Shown: positions 61,201 through 64,000 of the stretch, piece after piece
How the letters are laid out: every line of letters starts with the position of its first letter
How positions within the stretch are numbered: position 1 is the stretch's first letter
NCBI GenBank assembly: GCA_030737835.1
Contig: CM060849.1
Coordinates: forward strand, 16,644,334 to 16,708,333
DNA: 64,000 bases
Direction: 5' to 3'
DNA from: Acorus gramineus
Taxonomy: Eukaryota > Streptophyta > Magnoliopsida > Acorales > Acoraceae
Notes under the pieces: generated by a model
Seen by the model: the letters and a program-made list of their open reading frames with translations, nothing else
Databases searched by the model: none
What the model was told of the DNA's origin: nothing
Program-made: the position numbers and the translations under genes

Positions 61201-62701
61201 GAACCGGTGCAGAATAGCTCTTCAGTGGGAGCCACGGCTGCTGCCTCATAACAGAGCCTTTCCTGTTATTGCCACACAGCCCAATCCCAGCTCTTTATGT
61301 CATTTAAACTAGTCTCCTCGAACTTTTTGACAGGTTCCAGGCTATGAGGATGGCAACTTCGTGGGACCCACCATTATAGCAGATGTGAAGAACAGCATGG
61401 AGTGCTACGAGGTACATTTAATCACAAGATTTCAAACATTATTATGTACTGTGATTTATGAAGAAATCTACAGTAAATGAGTCATAAACATCTGATCCTT
61501 GGTTAACTGATCATTTGAAACACCTTGCAGGAGGAGATTTTTGGTCCAGTTCTCCTTTGCATGCAGGTAAACTTGTTTCATCTGTTTCCAACTTTAAATT
61601 TTCCTTTGTTGGCAATCTCAATCTGGTAATGAATTTCATGTACTTATAAACAGGCTGACAGTCTAGATGAGGCCATCAAAATTGTGAATCAAAACAAGTA
61701 CTCATTTTGATCTCCTCTCTATCAACAGAGCTTGGATTTCCCCCAGTTGATCATTAACTCCGTCCTTGACTACTATACAGATATGGCAATGGAGCATCCA
61801 TATTTACAACATCCGGTGTAGCTGCAAGGAAATTTCAGAATGAGATCGAAGCGGGCCAGGTAAACCAAGTAGTCCCTCTAGGCTTCTACATTCATGAAAT
61901 CACATGAAACACTTGACATTTCTAAGCTCACAATGAAACCTTAAACACATGCATCAAGTCATATATTATACCATGCCATGTATCAATTAAAAAATAAAAT
62001 CACATGCACAAAATATGATCTGATGGTCACCTTAAAACAGGTATATCATAAATTGAAATCACTCCAAAGATTTCGGAAATCATGAAAGACACAAGATCCA
62101 CTCACCTTGATGTACGCTGATGCACGTGCATGAACATCTTACACTCATATGTGGATCACCTGGCTTTACAATCACACAACAATTACCCATTCACAATCTA
62201 CACAACTCATAACCCATTCACAATTATACAAGTCCTTATTTTAAAGTGGCAATACAATTATATTAGTCCGTTATCTCAAAGGATCCATTAAAGTCTTCAA
62301 GATTCATCCTAAGGGCATAGATAAGAATCAGATGAATATAAGTTGTTGCAAATACATGGGTGCTTTTTGTTATCACTCTTATGCGAGAGTTGTGTTGCAT
62401 TTCAAGGTTGGCATCAATGTCCCCATTCCAGTTCCACTGCCTTTCTTTTCGTTCACCGGATCCAAGGCCTCATTTGCAGGCGACCTCAACTTCTATGGTA
62501 TAGAATTTACATCCATATTTCTCACTCACAATCGTGCACCCCGCACACCTGCACATGCAGTGATACTGATAATAGGTGATATTTTGAATGGCAGGTAAGG
62601 CAGGAGTACAATTTTTTACGCAGATCAAGACAGTGACACAGCAATGGAAGGATATGCCGAGCCAGAGAGTCTCTCTTGCAATGCCCACTTCACAGAAATG
62701 A
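55270..62701 (+). CDS. ALDH6B2: Methylmalonate-semialdehyde dehydrogenase (CoA-acylating), mitochondrial
   Basis: Converts (methyl)malonate semialdehyde, NAD+ and CoA to propionyl- or acetyl-CoA in valine, beta-alanine and pyrimidine catabolism in mitochondria. Nineteen exons: 55270-55297, 55382-55491, 55576-55650, 56406-56567, 56670-56748, 56884-57038, 57221-57284, 57496-57575, 57993-58058, 58781-58831, 58969-59120, 59236-59326, 60527-60607, 61334-61411, 61531-61566, 61654-61697, 61781-61859, 62407-62497, 62595-62701; 542 aa, all phases closing. The N-terminus MMLGSSLRR plus an Arg/Ala/Ser-rich stretch is a good mitochondrial presequence. Motifs: [38 protein letters not shown] (Asn297 where other ALDHs have the general-base Glu, as expected for ALDH6), catalytic Cys326 in [36 protein letters not shown]. 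The second ATG at 55273 may be the start, as many relatives begin MLxSSLRR. Several introns carry MITEs and simple repeats. Confidence 0.95.
57578..57699 (+). repeat. Purine/pyrimidine tract between 16-bp direct repeats in ALDH6B2 intron 8
   Basis: AAGTTTTGGCAATTTG occurs at 57578-57593, overlapping the splice donor region, and again at 57684-57699. Between them lies a (CT)n run, then poly-A, then (GAA)n, about 90 bp in all. The paired repeats look like a target-site duplication around a small insertion. Confidence 0.65.
59913..60141. mobile_element. MITE with TAA target duplication, ALDH6B2 intron 12
   Basis: Left end GGGTCCGTTTGGATGTGAG; right end CTCGCATCCAAACACACTC; TAA at 59910-59912 and 60142-60144. 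229 bp, non-coding, PIF/Harbinger-like. Confidence 0.8.
60740..60930. mobile_element. Degenerate relative of the 42.2-43.1-kb element, ALDH6B2 intron 13
   Basis: Shares the order TTTTTTTTGCACAT, CCATATTTxTGGAATTACC and GACAAAAATACxCCT with one arm. Boundaries unclear. Confidence 0.4.
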
Positions 62702-63279
62702 AAAAAAAAATCCTGCTGTTGTTGTCTCATGATTCCCCTGTTTGTATGGAGCCCCCTCAAAAAACACAACAATAAGATGTAATGGTTAACACTTTAAATC
62801 AGTTTATGATAATAATCAAATTTCCCTTTAATGGAGACCACTGATGAATCAATTTTTTAAGATCCCCTTTCACAGCTTGTTTAAAAAAAAAAAATTGGTT
62901 AAATATATTACTGTTGAAACTAATCCATTTTTATATATTTTAAACTAATAAATTGTTCTTGCTATAAAAATCACTCTTATCTTAGGCATATATGATATAA
63001 TAATTGGAACATGTTTTTTAAATTTAAATTTTATATCTCAACGAAATATGATAATATGATAGAAAGAAGATGAGTGATTGAGATCTTTATTTTTATTAGT
63101 ACTTTATGGACGGTCGTTTACTTATTTTTCATCAACGAGTGAAAAAAGAATGTAAATCCTGGTTCGTATTATTGTGTGGTGGTAGGAAAATGTAATATTA
63201 TCACATGGACCTAAAATAGATGGAGCATTAACATTTTCTTTTCTCAAAAGATGATCATCATCAACATATTCAGCAAGTA

Positions 63280-63560
63280 AAAAGATACACGTAGTCTCAA
63301 TTGTAGTCTATCATATTTTTTTTTTTTTGATAAAATTATACACCCACCTTTAAAGTGCATGCTATTACATGAAATAAAGTATATACTGAGATACATTAGT
63401 GTATTTTTTATAGTGAAAAAATAAAAAAAACGGACTATAATATATATTATAATAGTATATTATATATTATGATAATGTAGTATGTACTACACTATCATAA
63501 TATATAAGCTGCAAAACAGACTATAAATACGGGCTGAGTGTATCAGCACTCAGTAAGGAA
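63280..63560. mobile_element. Short interspersed repeat, family B
   Basis: Near-parallel to 9040-9310, from CACGTAGTCTCAATTGTAGT to GTATCAGCACTCAGTA. It lies just upstream of the last gene in the window and makes up part of its promoter region. Confidence 0.6.
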
Positions 63561-63671
63561 TCCTAAAGTGTGCCCCCGTCACTAAACAACATGCCCATGA
63601 ATAGAAGGCAAAATATGGAAAAATAGGAAGCGCAGGTAAAATTGTAAAAAAAAAAAAAAAAGGCTTCAACC

Positions 63672-63898
63672 ATGACTAGTGTTCCCTTCCTCTCCATCCA
63701 CAGCCATTATTTCATCCCCATCAACCAATGCAGATGTTCAGTGAACCCAAAAGCACCTGCTCATCTGCCACTGCCACCGCCAGACTCCATCACGAGCCCT
63801 TCGAACCCACTGGTGAAGCACTGCGTCAAGCTCCGCCTCAGCTCCTCCTACCGCCGCTCCCACGCCTCCGCTCTCCTCGTCGGCCTTACCCCCATTAG
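63672..63898 (+). CDS. Probable SpoU-family tRNA/rRNA methyltransferase, first exon only (3' partial)
   Basis: An ATG after a poly-A stretch opens a 75-codon exon ending at an AG/GTAACC donor (phase 2). The C-terminal part, ITSPSNPLVKHCVKLRLSSS followed by YRRSHASALLVGLTPIR, resembles the start of the substrate-binding domain of plant SpoU-like 2'-O-ribose methyltransferases (xITSxxNPxVKxxxKL...). The first 45 residues are Ser/Pro/His-rich without acidic residues before the domain, as expected of an organelle transit peptide. The catalytic knotted domain lies beyond the window, so the family call rests on recall of this N-terminal block. Confidence 0.6.
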
Positions 63899-64000
63899 GT
63901 AACCCCAACCGTTCGATGATATTCCCCTGAAATAGTACTACGATTGGAAGCCTTCAGTACCTATCAATCGAACATGCTTCTGTTTAACAACCTGTGCATT

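Overview
This is nuclear DNA from a flowering plant, probably a eudicot. It carries long multi-exon genes with GT-AG introns (and one conserved GC-AG intron), AT-rich introns and intergenic DNA, TATA boxes, and many short inverted-repeat transposons (MITEs). The protein families are plant-specific or plant-typical. I cannot name the species.

Layout, left to right. (1) 1-11.4 kb: two tandem, same-strand copies of a cinnamyl-alcohol/mannitol-dehydrogenase-like gene of the zinc MDR family. Copy 1 lacks exon 1, which should lie just left of the window. Copy 2 is complete (5 exons, 362 aa). (2) 12.5-17.5 kb: a GH27 gene matching plant beta-L-arabinopyranosidase/alpha-galactosidase (APSE type, 14 exons, 645 aa), followed by a local triplication of its 3' flank. 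(3) 22.5-37.5 kb: a giant HECT E3 ubiquitin ligase of the UPL1/UPL2 type (16 coding exons, about 3,681 aa), with one apparent single-base frameshift in its largest exon. (4) 37.5-47 kb: a transposon-rich gap holding several fold-back elements, a TIR element that seems to carry a GC-rich captured fragment, and a 1-kb TIR element with arrays of a palindromic GACAT motif. (5) 47.2-47.8 kb, minus strand: a Dof zinc-finger transcription factor. (6) 48-55 kb: AT-rich sequence with no convincing gene. (7) 55.3-62.7 kb: mitochondrial methylmalonate-semialdehyde dehydrogenase (ALDH6B2, 19 exons, 542 aa). (8) 63.7 kb to the edge: first exon of a probable SpoU-type RNA methyltransferase.

The genes do not form a pathway. 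They are ordinary neighbours in a plant genome, covering phenolic/monoterpenoid alcohol oxidoreduction, cell-wall glycan trimming, protein turnover, transcription, valine/pyrimidine catabolism and RNA modification. All exon boundaries were deduced by hand from splice sites, reading phase and recalled family consensus. In every gene the coding length closes in frame, which supports the models; the UPL gene closes only if one base is discounted.

I found no dramatic new system. The points most worth a second look are the 45.8-46.8 kb palindromic-array element, the gene-fragment-bearing element at 41.2-42.0 kb, the UPL frameshift, a gene-conversion-like tract between the two dehydrogenase copies, and their conserved GC-AG intron.
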